Positions 42,493 to 51,488 of a stretch of 64,000 nt of DNA are shown here, one piece after another. Source of the stretch: Perlabentimonas sp046542995. GTDB taxonomy: Bacteria; Bacteroidota; Bacteroidia; Bacteroidales; Tenuifilaceae. The stretch spans positions 18,536-82,535 of the forward strand of contig JBKHAH010000003.1 in assembly GCA_046542995.1 (NCBI GenBank), read 5' to 3'. Positions within the stretch are counted from its first letter, which is position 1, and the number at the start of each line of letters is the position of its first letter. The translations under genes were made by a program, and so were the position numbers. Below the pieces are notes generated by a model. That model made no database searches. It was not told the origin of the DNA and saw only the letters and a list, made by a program, of their open reading frames with translations.

Positions 42493-45400
42493 TTATTTTT
42501 TTCTGGGTATAGGCACCTTAATTTTACCTAAAAATTCAATCGACTTTTTAATTACTTCAAAATAAAGCATGAAGTATAGTATGATGCTCATAAACCATAT
42601 AAAGCAAACATTGAACCAAAATGTGTCGTAGTAGCTACCCAAAAAGTATTTTCTTGGAGCCAGGAAGTGTGATCTGAAATCGAGTTGATGATTTGGTATA
42701 GGATCCCTGTATATGGGATCGTACTGTTGAACTAGTTCTCCCTTGTATTGTAGTATCTTGTTTTTTTCAAAAATCTTCATGGCCAAATCGGCTATACTTT
42801 CATTGTGGTAAGCTCTACGTTTAGCTTCGTACAGTTTAGGATTTGTTTCTACAAGGTGTGTTATTAGCTTGTCGCGTTTACTGTTGGCCGTTTGGAATAT
42901 TTTATTGTAATGCTCTTTAAGCTGCTGAAGGTAATCAATAGTGCCAAAGTAAACCTCCTGGTCGAAATCATTCGAATTGAGGTTGTCCATATATCTGTAG
43001 GGAATAGCTGGAACCAGATAGTTAGCCTCGTTAAATAGTGAATTCCTGAGAACTAGAAGGTTCTCCTTAAACTCTTCAGTTGCCTCATCGTTTTGTTCAT
43101 TGCTATTAATATGTTCGTAGCATTCATCAAGAATTTTTTCCAACTCTGGAATGTAATATACAGTTTTGTAGTCGGCGTTTCGCTCCACCTTCTCTATATC
43201 GTAGAAGGTCTTATGGAAATCGTTATTCTTAAATTGGTGTACAACTAGCGCCTCATAGCCCCATTTTGTAACCATAAACTCTGCAATTAGTGGCACTCTG
43301 CCAAAACTTCCAACGGCGCGGTTTAACTTCTCAAAGCTAAACATTGCTCCGGAAAGCACCATCATGGGGATCATTAGCAGGGGGATTACAATATATATGG
43401 TAACGGCAGAGTTGAATGTTGCAGAAATGTTTAAGCCTAAAAGATTAGCAAAAACGGCAGTAGAGAAAAGCACCAGCCAGTACTCAAAATTCATACCTCT
43501 GAGTTGGAGTATTCCATTGGCAATAAGCACAAATGTTATGCACTGGATTGCCGAGAGTACAACCAGAATAAATATCTTGCTAAACAGGTACGATGCGCGG
43601 CTCAAGTTTAGGAACGCTTCGCGTTTAAGAATTTTCCTGTCGCGGAAAATCTCCTCGGCGCTCACTGTTAATCCAATGAACAGGGCAACAATAAGCGCCA
43701 TAAATATGTAAATGGGGATATTCTCGTTCTCCCTAAAAATGTAAACATCAGAATTCGGATCTGCTATATATCGAATAACAAATGCGAGGATGAAACCCAG
43801 AATGGGTGTTTCAAGCATGTTAAGTACGATATACTGCGTGTTGCTTACCTTTGAGAGAAAATCGCGGGTGGTATATATGAAGAACTGCTTAAGTTTTGAT
43901 GGGATATTTAGCGATTTTGGCGGTGGCTCCGTTTCTCTTGGTACACTTTTCAGCTTAATATTCTCACTAAAATGATCCTCCCATTTGGGGGGGGATATTT
44001 TTCGGGTTGGGGTGTAGCGACCAAACTCATCCACCACCTTCGCTTCAATGATATTGAATATAAGTTCAGGATTAACATTACCGCAGGTTGGGCATTCCCC
44101 CTGATCGCTGTTAATCTGCATGTCGATGCGCTTAAAGTACATCACCGCTTCAACGGGGTTGCCGTAGTATATCATGTATCCACCCGTATCAAGAATCATC
44201 ATATTGTCAAACATCTTATATATGTCTGACGATGGCTGGTGAATTACTACAAAGATGAGTTTTCCCTTAAGCGTAAGCTCTCGAAGAAGGTCCATCACGT
44301 TTTCCGAGTCCCTGGACGATAGGCCAGATGTTGGTTCATCGACAAAAAGGATGGCGGGTTCGCGAATTAGCTCAAGCGCAATGTTCAGCCTTTTTCTTTG
44401 CCCTCCGGAAATCATTTTGTTAAGAGGTGAGCCTACTTTTAAATTTTTACGTTCGTAGAGACCTAGGTTCTGAAGCGTTTTGTCAACGAGTTGGGTAAGT
44501 TCTTCCTCAGATTTATCCTTAAAGCAGAGCTTGGCATTGTAATAAAGGTTTTGGAATACGGTGAGTTCCTCAATAAGAAGATCGTCCTGAGGTATTACGC
44601 CAATAACTCCTTCAAGGTTCTCCTTTTCATGATGCAGGTCAATTCCGTTTATGGTAACTTTCCCTGTTGTGGGCACCTCAATGCCTGCCAATACATTTAG
44701 TAGGGTGGTTTTTCCTGCACCGCTAGCTCCCATTATGCCAATGAGCTTGCCTTGCTCCTCGGCAAAGTTGATATTGCGTAAGCCTATGTCGCCACTTTTA
44801 AATTTAAACCCAACATCTTCTACCTCGTACGATATGCGTATGCTAGTATCGTCGGCAAGGTAATGTGCCACAACATCGGTGTAGTATATGGGTTTACCTT
44901 TGGGAAGTTTAATGGAGCTGCCATTGGCAAACAGGTATATCCTTTTTTTGTTGATTGGAAGACCATTAAGGAAAATTTCCTCGTTACCGGTGTACCTCAG
45001 GAAGTATAGGTCTTCGCTTTTTATCTGAAGTATGTATAGGTGCCCATCGAGGGCTTCGGTTGGAATGTGCTTGCAATGCTCTCCCTTGTCCTCGTTATCG
45101 TGTATGGTAAGTATGCTGGGGTAATCAAGATCCTTCGGGTCATTGTTTATGACGAAGTTTTCGATATCGGTAAATTCTTCTTTGGTAAGCTTAAATACGT
45201 CGGCCACCGTATTAATAATAGCCATACGTTGCTCGGTGAATTTTCTATCGGCATTAACCAGCTCAAAGAGGCGAACCAGTACAACAACCTTCTGTTTCTG
45301 GGTTAGGGTTTTGTTAATTTTTTTGCATATACCCAAAATCTTAACTGAGTCTTTAACCGAGGTTAGCTTGACCTTTTTAGGCTTCCCATCCGCCTCCCCG

Positions 45401-45588
45401 TTTTCTTTATCCTGTTTTAGCCCGGCATGCTGGTCAAAAAGATCAATATATTCTCCAACAGCCTCATCGTTAACCTGCTGCAACAAGAAGTTGACAACGT
45501 ACTCGCGTTCGTTGGACTCAACACCTTCGTCCTGCTTTGCAATAATTGCAAAGAGCTGCATTAAAGCCTTGAGAATTTCTTCACTCAT
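42493..45588 (-). CDS. TerB-like/ABCG-type ATPase-permease fusion protein
   Basis: 1031 residues. Residues 1-150 are a helical TerB-like domain (MQLFAIIAKQDEGVESNERE) interrupted by a charged loop. About 155-245 is a beta-rich region with an FHA-like look (FLRYTGNEEIFLNGLPINKK). The ABC ATPase at about 255-490 has Walker A GASGAGKTT (287-295), signature ISGGQRKRLNIA, Walker B ILFVDEPTSGLSSRDSE and a switch His in IHQPSSD. A CPTC pair (499-502) follows, then an ABC2-type membrane domain (about 590-760), a long soluble insert and final helices. It resembles ABCG half-transporters. The TerB-like front may receive a signal from the SiaABC proteins encoded just upstream. Confidence 0.88.
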   Translation of the reverse strand: MSEEILKALMQLFAIIAKQDEGVESNEREYVVNFLLQQVNDEAVGEYIDLFDQHAGLKQDKENGEADGKPKKVKLTSVKDSVKILGICKKINKTLTQKQKVVVLVRLFELVNADRKFTEQRMAIINTVADVFKLTKEEFTDIENFVINNDPKDLDYPSILTIHDNEDKGEHCKHIPTEALDGHLYILQIKSEDLYFLRYTGNEEIFLNGLPINKKRIYLFANGSSIKLPKGKPIYYTDVVAHYLADDTSIRISYEVEDVGFKFKSGDIGLRNINFAEEQGKLIGIMGASGAGKTTLLNVLAGIEVPTTGKVTINGIDLHHEKENLEGVIGVIPQDDLLIEELTVFQNLYYNAKLCFKDKSEEELTQLVDKTLQNLGLYERKNLKVGSPLNKMISGGQRKRLNIALELIREPAILFVDEPTSGLSSRDSENVMDLLRELTLKGKLIFVVIHQPSSDIYKMFDNMMILDTGGYMIYYGNPVEAVMYFKRIDMQINSDQGECPTCGNVNPELIFNIIEAKVVDEFGRYTPTRKISPPKWEDHFSENIKLKSVPRETEPPPKSLNIPSKLKQFFIYTTRDFLSKVSNTQYIVLNMLETPILGFILAFVIRYIADPNSDVYIFRENENIPIYIFMALIVALFIGLTVSAEEIFRDRKILKREAFLNLSRASYLFSKIFILVVLSAIQCITFVLIANGILQLRGMNFEYWLVLFSTAVFANLLGLNISATFNSAVTIYIVIPLLMIPMMVLSGAMFSFEKLNRAVGSFGRVPLIAEFMVTKWGYEALVVHQFKNNDFHKTFYDIEKVERNADYKTVYYIPELEKILDECYEHINSNEQNDEATEEFKENLLVLRNSLFNEANYLVPAIPYRYMDNLNSNDFDQEVYFGTIDYLQQLKEHYNKIFQTANSKRDKLITHLVETNPKLYEAKRRAYHNESIADLAMKIFEKNKILQYKGELVQQYDPIYRDPIPNHQLDFRSHFLAPRKYFLGSYYDTFWFNVCFIWFMSIILYFMLYFEVIKKSIEFLGKIKVPIPRKK

Positions 45589-45630
45589 TGCTTAGGTTAA
45601 CTTGTTAAAGTTGGAGTAGCATTATTTCTC

Positions 45631-46014
45631 TTAACTAAGAGTATAGCTTATCTGCTCAAAAGGAACATCAACAATATCTGCATACTCTTCACCGGCCTCC
45701 TGCATATCTTCGTCATCCTCAGGGTAGTACCAGTTAATCAGAACTTCCTTCCCATCCTCATGCATCTCTTCGAGCTTCATAAGAATATCCAGGAGTAGCT
45801 TTGAACTGGCAGTATTAAAGTACACCAGCTTAAATGAGAAGATGGTTTTTGCATTTGGGCTTGCAGCGTACTCATCGAGCCAGTTTAGTATTGGGTCGTA
45901 AAAAGCCGTGACATCCTCCGGTAACGAACGACCAGATATTTCGAAAATGTCATTCTCTGCATCCAAAATTACGGTTGGGGTATCGTCAGTACCCAAAATC
46001 TTTATGGTCTCCAT
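45631..46014 (-). CDS. SiaC-family regulatory phosphoprotein (DUF1987)
   Basis: 127 residues. Matches the SiaC/DUF1987 family: TPTVILDAENDIFEISGRSL at the start, WLDEYAASPN, FSFKLVYFNTASSKLLLDIL and VLINWYYPEDDEDMQEAGEE. Thr68 in YFNTASS is at the position phosphorylated in Pseudomonas SiaC by SiaB and dephosphorylated by SiaA (established for that system). Here it would be the switch protein that binds its target only in one state. It lies between the SiaB gene (11 bases upstream) and the ABC fusion gene (42 bases downstream). The diguanylate cyclase partner of Pseudomonas SiaC is absent here. Confidence 0.88.
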   Translation of the reverse strand: METIKILGTDDTPTVILDAENDIFEISGRSLPEDVTAFYDPILNWLDEYAASPNAKTIFSFKLVYFNTASSKLLLDILMKLEEMHEDGKEVLINWYYPEDDEDMQEAGEEYADIVDVPFEQISYTLS

Positions 46015-46025
46015 AAGTCAATTGT

Positions 46026-46601
46026 TTACTCGTTTCTGGTGATTGTAGATGTTAAAATAAAAAAGTGTGTCTCCTCGTCAATAGGCAGGAAGTGGTATTC
46101 CAGGTTTCGACCGGTTTTTCTGGCAATATCGATAAAGCCTAAACCTGCGCCTCCTTTCTCCGAGAGCCTTCCTTCTCTCATTTGCGTTTTGTAAAGCTCC
46201 TTAAGCCCATTTTTATCAAGGGTATTAATGTGATCGAGGATTTTTGTGAGCTCCTCAATCTTGGAGTTTTCAATTACGTTGCCCGTGGTAACGTGATACT
46301 CAATTTCGCCCTTGCTCACCATGAATATCCCTCGGCCTGCAAACAGGAAGTCGTCTGACCCGAAGCTGTCGGCATGCTTACTGATGTTCTGAAGGCACTC
46401 TACCATAACATGGAATACCTTCTTTTGCACCTGGTTCGACTCCTCCTCTTTTGCCATATTGGACTCCGTGAGGGAAGTGAAGGCCTTGGTGATTTGATGG
46501 GTAATCTCACCCTCATACACCAGAGTGATTTCATGAGCTTTCATCGACTTGTAAAAGTCGTAAACAAACTCAAGAAAACCTTTAACATTTCTTTTATCCA
46601 T
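46026..46601 (-). CDS. SiaB-family protein kinase (DUF6272)
   Basis: 191 residues. Matches SiaB-type kinases, which have an ATPase fold like anti-sigma kinases. Seen: GFLEFVYDFYKSMKAHEITL and LVYEGEITHQITKAFTS at the start, an N-box-like MVECLQNISKHAD, and a G-box-like GGAGLGFIDIARKTGRNLEY. In Pseudomonas the SiaB kinase phosphorylates SiaC. It lies between SiaA-like phosphatase (38 bases) and SiaC (11 bases) genes, the same set of three as in the known siaABC module. No membrane segment; cytoplasmic. Confidence 0.86.
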   Translation of the reverse strand: MDKRNVKGFLEFVYDFYKSMKAHEITLVYEGEITHQITKAFTSLTESNMAKEEESNQVQKKVFHVMVECLQNISKHADSFGSDDFLFAGRGIFMVSKGEIEYHVTTGNVIENSKIEELTKILDHINTLDKNGLKELYKTQMREGRLSEKGGAGLGFIDIARKTGRNLEYHFLPIDEETHFFILTSTITRNE

Positions 46602-46639
46602 AGCCTGTAAAATTAAATAATTTACCGATAATAAACAAT

Positions 46640-49252
46640 TTAGAATTCAATTCCTATAGTGAGAACATCGTCAATCTGCTTGTTATCTCCCATGTACTCT
46701 TCAAAGTCTTTAGAAAATAAATCGTTAAATTTTGGCATTGTTAGTTCCTGATTCTCTACTATTAGCTCTCTGATGCGTACTGGTCTGTATTTTCTCTTGT
46801 CTTCACCTCCAATTTGGTCGGGCATGCCATCGGAGAAGAAGAATATCTTATCGCCCTGCTTAATATCAATCTGGTAGTTGGTGAAATCTTTCTCTGGCTT
46901 TTTGGGATGTGGTATTCCACCTATGGCTTTCCTGTCGCCCTTGTACTCGTGTAGTTCCTTGTCTCTAAGCAGGTAAAGCGGCCTGTGAGCCCCAGAATAC
47001 TGCAGTTCCTTCTTTTTTAGGTTAATTTTACAGAGTGCAATATCCATGCCATCGCGAGCATCGGCATCTATCCGATCTTGCTTTAGCGTTTTTCTTACGT
47101 TATGATGGAGTTCATCAAGTATCTTCGATGCGGAGTAGCTAACATCGTGGTCAACTACGTTGTTTAGAATGAAGTAGCCTATAAACGATAGCAGTGCGCC
47201 AGGAACACCGTGGCCTGTACAGTCAACTGCTGCAATATATACATAGTCTTCCTTAACGAAGAACCATGGGAAATCTCCACTTACTACATCTCTTGGTTTG
47301 TAGTATATGAATGATTTGGGCAGGTACTGGCGAATAGTTCTGTTGTTAGGTAGAATTGAGGTTTGGATACGCTGCGCGTAGTTGATACTTTCGGTAATTT
47401 TTCGGTTCTTATCCTGAATCTCCTGCTCAATTCTTTTTGCATCGGTAATATCATGACCAACAAAAAGTATGGTCTCCAGTTCGTTTTCGTTAAACTCAGG
47501 TATGGCAGATATATGCATTATCGTGTCGCCAACTTTTGAGGAGAAGGTAAGATCATCTTCAACATTGCTCTTACTGGTTTTAATGCTTTTTATGGTTTCT
47601 TTAAGGAACGATGCCAGAACTTCGTTCAGTTCAACCGAGTTTAGCGTTTGGTTAATTAGCTCCTTAACTGGTATGCCAAGATACTTCTCAACCATTGGGT
47701 TTGCATAAAAGAACTGACCGCTGGTGTTGAGGCGCATAATCATATCGGGTGAGTTCTCTGATAGTGCCTGCATCTTACTACGCATACGCTCTTCCTTCTC
47801 AGCTCTCTTGCGCTCCGTAATATCTTGTGAGTTAAGAATAATCCCATTTATTGCAGGGTCATCAAGTAGGTTGCGCCCTGTTACCTCAAGAAACAGCTTG
47901 GTACCATCCTTCTTCATAAAGGTGTACTGGATGGTAATGGGTATTCTGGGCGAGTCGAGCAGTTTTTGGAACATGCCGTTAAGTTCCTGCTCTCCTTTGC
48001 GGGTAAGACGATCAATATCTTTTCCGCTCATCATCTCATCGGGTGTGTATCCGAGTATTTTAGTTACCGATGGGCTTATGTAGGTTAATTTAAGGCTGCT
48101 GCTATATATTGAAATAATTTCAGATGCGTTTTCAAGCAGTGAATGGATTCGTTTCTGGGCATTTTCAACCTCCTGAATTTTTGATTCCAGCTGAATGTTT
48201 GATTTTTCAAGCTCTTCGTGTGTGGCCCTCATCTCCTCAGCATTCTGCCTTAGCTCCTCCTCGTTCTCTTTTAGTTCCTGAGTCATTTGCTGAGCTTCAT
48301 GAAGGAGCTGCTCAGTTTTTTGATTTATGCGGAGGTTAAATATGGTGCGAGCAATAATCTCGCCCATTTCTCTTAGGAAACGAATGGTTAGCTCTGGTAT
48401 ACTATCTTCAAGCGAGGCAAACTCAATTACACCTTGCAGCTTCTCATCGGTAATGAGTGGTACTATTAGTAGGGTCTTGGGTTTTTTATCGCCAAGTATT
48501 CCTGATGTGATGGAAACATAGTCCTCGGGAATTTCTGTGCGGTACACAATATCCCTTTCGTAGGCGCATTGGCCTATTAAGCCTTGCCCAATCTTAAACT
48601 CTTGATTTATATACTTCTTTCGATTGTATGCGTAGGTTGCGAGGTTGGTTAGTTTCTCCTTGTCGTCATCATAAATGTATAGGGCTCCTTGTATAATGTT
48701 GATGTAGTTTATAAGCTTAACAAGCACTTCGTAGGATAGTTCTCCAATATTGTTGTGCAGTCGTAGTATGTATGAAACTTCATCTTTCCCTTTTGTAATC
48801 CAGCTTTGTTCAGACTCTTTCTTGTTGTTTTCTAGGAGGTTGTCGCGCATTACAAGTAGCGATTTACCCAGAATATCGTCTTCGTCGCTTATTTGAAAAG
48901 GAGCGTTGTAGTTGCCTTCGCCAATTGTTTTTGCGAAAAGGGCATTCTTGTTAATATCCTGATCTCTTTGGGTTATTTCATCCTCAAGAAACGACACCTT
49001 CTCTTGATGCTTTTTAAGGCTTAAATATGTGATGTAACCAAAAAGAATGGGGAGTATGTCAATAATCCATAAGGCCGGGTTGGTTACGTGGAGCTTTGCT
49101 ACTCCGGAAATGGATAATGCAATTCCATGCGCAGAGAGTTCCAGTGCCCATGCAATAATAACTATTAGCAAACCAACCGTAGCGGCTATAATAACCTTCT
49201 GGGTTACGGCCTTGTTGATTATATCCGGTGATGTTTTACTATGGGTTATCAT
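46640..49252 (-). CDS. SiaA-like PP2C phosphatase with GAF and two PAS domains
   Basis: 870 residues from the ATG at 49252, one base after the stop of the upstream GAF gene; an overlapping TTG start is rejected. Two membrane helices (about 20-75), a HAMP-like segment, a GAF domain (about 150-310), a Glu-rich coiled coil (ELKENEEELRQNAEEMRATH), two PAS domains (about 370-610) and a C-terminal SpoIIE/PP2C phosphatase domain. The last keeps the metal-binding acidic residues in VVSGDFPWFF, AVDCTGHGVPGALLSF and FFSDGMPDQIGG. It would dephosphorylate the SiaC protein. Far more sensory domains than Pseudomonas SiaA, which has a periplasmic sensor and HAMP. Confidence 0.88.
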   Translation of the reverse strand: MITHSKTSPDIINKAVTQKVIIAATVGLLIVIIAWALELSAHGIALSISGVAKLHVTNPALWIIDILPILFGYITYLSLKKHQEKVSFLEDEITQRDQDINKNALFAKTIGEGNYNAPFQISDEDDILGKSLLVMRDNLLENNKKESEQSWITKGKDEVSYILRLHNNIGELSYEVLVKLINYINIIQGALYIYDDDKEKLTNLATYAYNRKKYINQEFKIGQGLIGQCAYERDIVYRTEIPEDYVSITSGILGDKKPKTLLIVPLITDEKLQGVIEFASLEDSIPELTIRFLREMGEIIARTIFNLRINQKTEQLLHEAQQMTQELKENEEELRQNAEEMRATHEELEKSNIQLESKIQEVENAQKRIHSLLENASEIISIYSSSLKLTYISPSVTKILGYTPDEMMSGKDIDRLTRKGEQELNGMFQKLLDSPRIPITIQYTFMKKDGTKLFLEVTGRNLLDDPAINGIILNSQDITERKRAEKEERMRSKMQALSENSPDMIMRLNTSGQFFYANPMVEKYLGIPVKELINQTLNSVELNEVLASFLKETIKSIKTSKSNVEDDLTFSSKVGDTIMHISAIPEFNENELETILFVGHDITDAKRIEQEIQDKNRKITESINYAQRIQTSILPNNRTIRQYLPKSFIYYKPRDVVSGDFPWFFVKEDYVYIAAVDCTGHGVPGALLSFIGYFILNNVVDHDVSYSASKILDELHHNVRKTLKQDRIDADARDGMDIALCKINLKKKELQYSGAHRPLYLLRDKELHEYKGDRKAIGGIPHPKKPEKDFTNYQIDIKQGDKIFFFSDGMPDQIGGEDKRKYRPVRIRELIVENQELTMPKFNDLFSKDFEEYMGDNKQIDDVLTIGIEF

Positions 49253-49253
49253 A

Positions 49254-50057
49254 CTATTCCTTTGTACTGTTGCCAATTGTTAAAAGATGTTCTGTGAAAA
49301 ACTGACCCAATGCCTCAAATACTTTTACGTTGTCCTTCTCAAAGGGTTTAAACGATGCCAATTCTAGTACGCCTTCACACTCGTTGCTGGAGTTTAAAAA
49401 AGGTACCAGAAGAAGATGATTGGGTGACCCTTCTCCAAGACCTGAAACTATGGTTATGTAGTCATCAGGGACATCAGAGAGATTTAGGGTTGTCTTATTT
49501 TTTGCTACCTGTCCAGGAAGAGTTTCTCCTTCAGCAAAGTTTTTTGGTGTTTCTTCGGAAAAGAAAGCGTATGACGCTAAGAAGGAGAATTCTGAATTGT
49601 TGGGTTCTTTTTTAAAGAATACGCCCTGAACTATATCGTGTTCTTTTGCAATATTGGAGAGCATTTTTTCTGTAAAGACCTCAAGGTCTTCAAAATCATC
49701 TGATGGGATTAACTTTTCTGCCTCTGCCTTGTAATTAATCTCCTGTTTTGTAGAATCTTTTTTCTTCTCACCGTTTTTAGTATCCTGTTTTTTCTGATTC
49801 TCTTGAATGCTCTTTTTTAGCTGCTCAAGCTGCTGCTTGTTACTATTTGAAGCATTAATGGCTGTTATAATGATTTGAAAAAAAAGTATGCCAATAGCAG
49901 CAGATGCAACTAGCAAAATGATAGCCAAAACTGGTATTTTTGTTTGGTACTGTGCCAGTTGATTTTGTAGGCTAAAAAAAACACCTGATACGCTTATAAT
50001 CAGCAGAACCAAAAGGATGCCGTAACTAAGTCTGGAATTGTTGGAGAAGAATCTCAT
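49254..50057 (-). CDS. Membrane protein with a GAF domain
   Basis: 267 residues. Two hydrophobic helices (YGILLVLLIISVSGVFFSL and VLAIILLVASAAIGILFFQI), a lysine-rich coiled linker (about 70-110) and a GAF domain (about 120-262). The GAF part shares DYITIVSGLGEGSPNHLLLVPF with the GAF domains of the two larger sensors of this operon (DYIEITSGLGEAPPRTLLIV and DYVSITSGILG). This shared motif implies duplication. It has no output domain, so it may act by pairing with the SiaA-like protein, whose gene starts one base later. The ligand is unknown. Confidence 0.82.
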   Translation of the reverse strand: MRFFSNNSRLSYGILLVLLIISVSGVFFSLQNQLAQYQTKIPVLAIILLVASAAIGILFFQIIITAINASNSNKQQLEQLKKSIQENQKKQDTKNGEKKKDSTKQEINYKAEAEKLIPSDDFEDLEVFTEKMLSNIAKEHDIVQGVFFKKEPNNSEFSFLASYAFFSEETPKNFAEGETLPGQVAKNKTTLNLSDVPDDYITIVSGLGEGSPNHLLLVPFLNSSNECEGVLELASFKPFEKDNVKVFEALGQFFTEHLLTIGNSTKE

Positions 50058-50069
50058 AAGGCACCAAAT

Positions 50070-50636
50070 TTATTGATTTTGTTTTATGCTTTGAAGAAAA
50101 CGAATAATTTCATCGGTTTTATATACGTAATCAACCTTAGTAAGTTTAAGCGATGATTCTGTCATGGTCTTTACCTGACATTCACTAGGATCCTGAACAA
50201 TGGTTTTTCCGTTGTAATCTTTTATTCTCTTTAACCCATAAGCTCCATCTTTATTAGCTCCAGATAAAATAATGCCAATGAGTTTTTCACGGTAAACCTG
50301 AGCGGCAGTTGTAAAAGCTAAATCAATTGATGGCCTGGAATGGTTAACTGGCGGCTCGGTTGAGAGCGCTATCTTGTTTCCAAGCTCAATAAACATATGA
50401 TAGTTTGCTGGAGCAAGGTATGCTTTGCCTGGTTTTATCTGGTCTTTATCATAAGGTTCAATTACGGGTATGGCTGATTTAATTGAAAGCGCCTCTACAA
50501 ATCCGCTTCTAACATGTTTTAACCTATGAAGGTTAAGAAGCACAGGTAGTGGAAAGTTCTTTGGCAAAGAACTAAGTATTCTGGTAATTACTTGAAAACT
50601 ACCAGCCGAACCACCTATTATAACCGCTTTATACAT
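50070..50636 (-). CDS. Stand-alone CheB-type methylesterase
   Basis: 188 residues from the ATG at 50636; the longer frame overlaps the upstream gene and lacks the family start. Only the CheB esterase domain is present, with no receiver domain. Ser of IGGSAGSFQ, His of LNLHRLKH and Asp of LSGANKDGAYG correspond to the catalytic triad, and YLAPANYHM and HSRPSIDLAF are family motifs. CheB removes methyl groups from receptor glutamates. Without a receiver its activity is not controlled by phosphorylation in cis. Seven bases after the degenerate CheR gene. Confidence 0.88.
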   Translation of the reverse strand: MYKAVIIGGSAGSFQVITRILSSLPKNFPLPVLLNLHRLKHVRSGFVEALSIKSAIPVIEPYDKDQIKPGKAYLAPANYHMFIELGNKIALSTEPPVNHSRPSIDLAFTTAAQVYREKLIGIILSGANKDGAYGLKRIKDYNGKTIVQDPSECQVKTMTESSLKLTKVDYVYKTDEIIRFLQSIKQNQ

Positions 50637-50643
50637 TATCTGA

Positions 50644-51474
50644 TTAACCTGTTTTTTTCTTGTAAATTTTTTCACCGTCATTTACTACGGTAAACTTATC
50701 GCTACAATTTGTGTTTTCTAAAGTCTCTTTGGCTCCCAGTACCATAAAACCTCCTGGCGATAAACTCTCGTGAACTGATTTAATGGCTTTATCTTGTAAT
50801 ATAGTATTAAAATAAATAATTTGATTTCTGAACAGTGCAAGTTTTATGCTTGATGGGGCGTTGTTGTAAAGCGTATCTTGCTTAATAAATTTCACATCTT
50901 TTATAAGATCCTTGTCTAATATAATGAATCCATTATCATCGTATGAGTAGTAATTAGAATATTTGCCTTCACACTTGGTTCTGTCATAGTTGGCTTCGTT
51001 TACCTCAAGTTGCCTTGCATCAATTTTGCCCTCCTGTATTTTCTTAATTGTTTCGTCGCTAAAAACAGAAACAAAGATACTAAAGTGTTCGAGTAAATTC
51101 ATCTCTTTGAGAAGAATGCATAACGAGAAGAGCTCTTCGCCTGAATCGAAGGAGGCTACCCAAATTTTTGGTTTAGAGGTGCTTTTGCTTATTATTGGTA
51201 TAATATCATCATATAAGGCACGCCAGAGCGATGGGTCTCGGAACATTTCTGTGGTTTCAGGGGTAATGTCCTTGAGAAACTGCTCAAAGAATGATTTGTT
51301 GCTTTGTAACCTTGAGATAAGAACTTCGGAGTCTTTAAGACCATTTTTAGTTATTATATCCTCAAGCCTACGTTTAAAAGAGGTGAGCGCATAGTCTCTA
51401 AAGTCATAGCCGTATGTTTCCAGCAATGCTTTTATAATGTTCCTTGTTTCTACTATGCCAATTTCGTAACCCAT
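50644..51474 (-). CDS. CheR-type methyltransferase homologue with a degraded SAM motif
   Basis: 276 residues. CheR fold by the N-terminal helical domain (YGYDFRDYALTSFKRRLEDI), TPETTEMFRDPSLWRAL and FRNQIIYFNTILQDKA. The SAM-binding AGCSTGEE motif is changed to ASFDSGEE, and the acidic strand end after it (SDLNT in the intact paralogue) reads VFSDET. The paralogue at 53894-54733 keeps both. So this copy may not methylate and could instead bind methylated or unmethylated sites as a regulator. It lies between the membrane sensor (14 bases) and CheB (7 bases). Catalytic loss is inferred, not shown. Confidence 0.82.
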   Translation of the reverse strand: MGYEIGIVETRNIIKALLETYGYDFRDYALTSFKRRLEDIITKNGLKDSEVLISRLQSNKSFFEQFLKDITPETTEMFRDPSLWRALYDDIIPIISKSTSKPKIWVASFDSGEELFSLCILLKEMNLLEHFSIFVSVFSDETIKKIQEGKIDARQLEVNEANYDRTKCEGKYSNYYSYDDNGFIILDKDLIKDVKFIKQDTLYNNAPSSIKLALFRNQIIYFNTILQDKAIKSVHESLSPGGFMVLGAKETLENTNCSDKFTVVNDGEKIYKKKTG

Positions 51475-51488
51475 GTTAATTATAAGGC

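Noticed and set aside
45143..45595. Plus-strand frame of 150 codons
   Set aside because: Antisense shadow of the TerB-like domain coding region.
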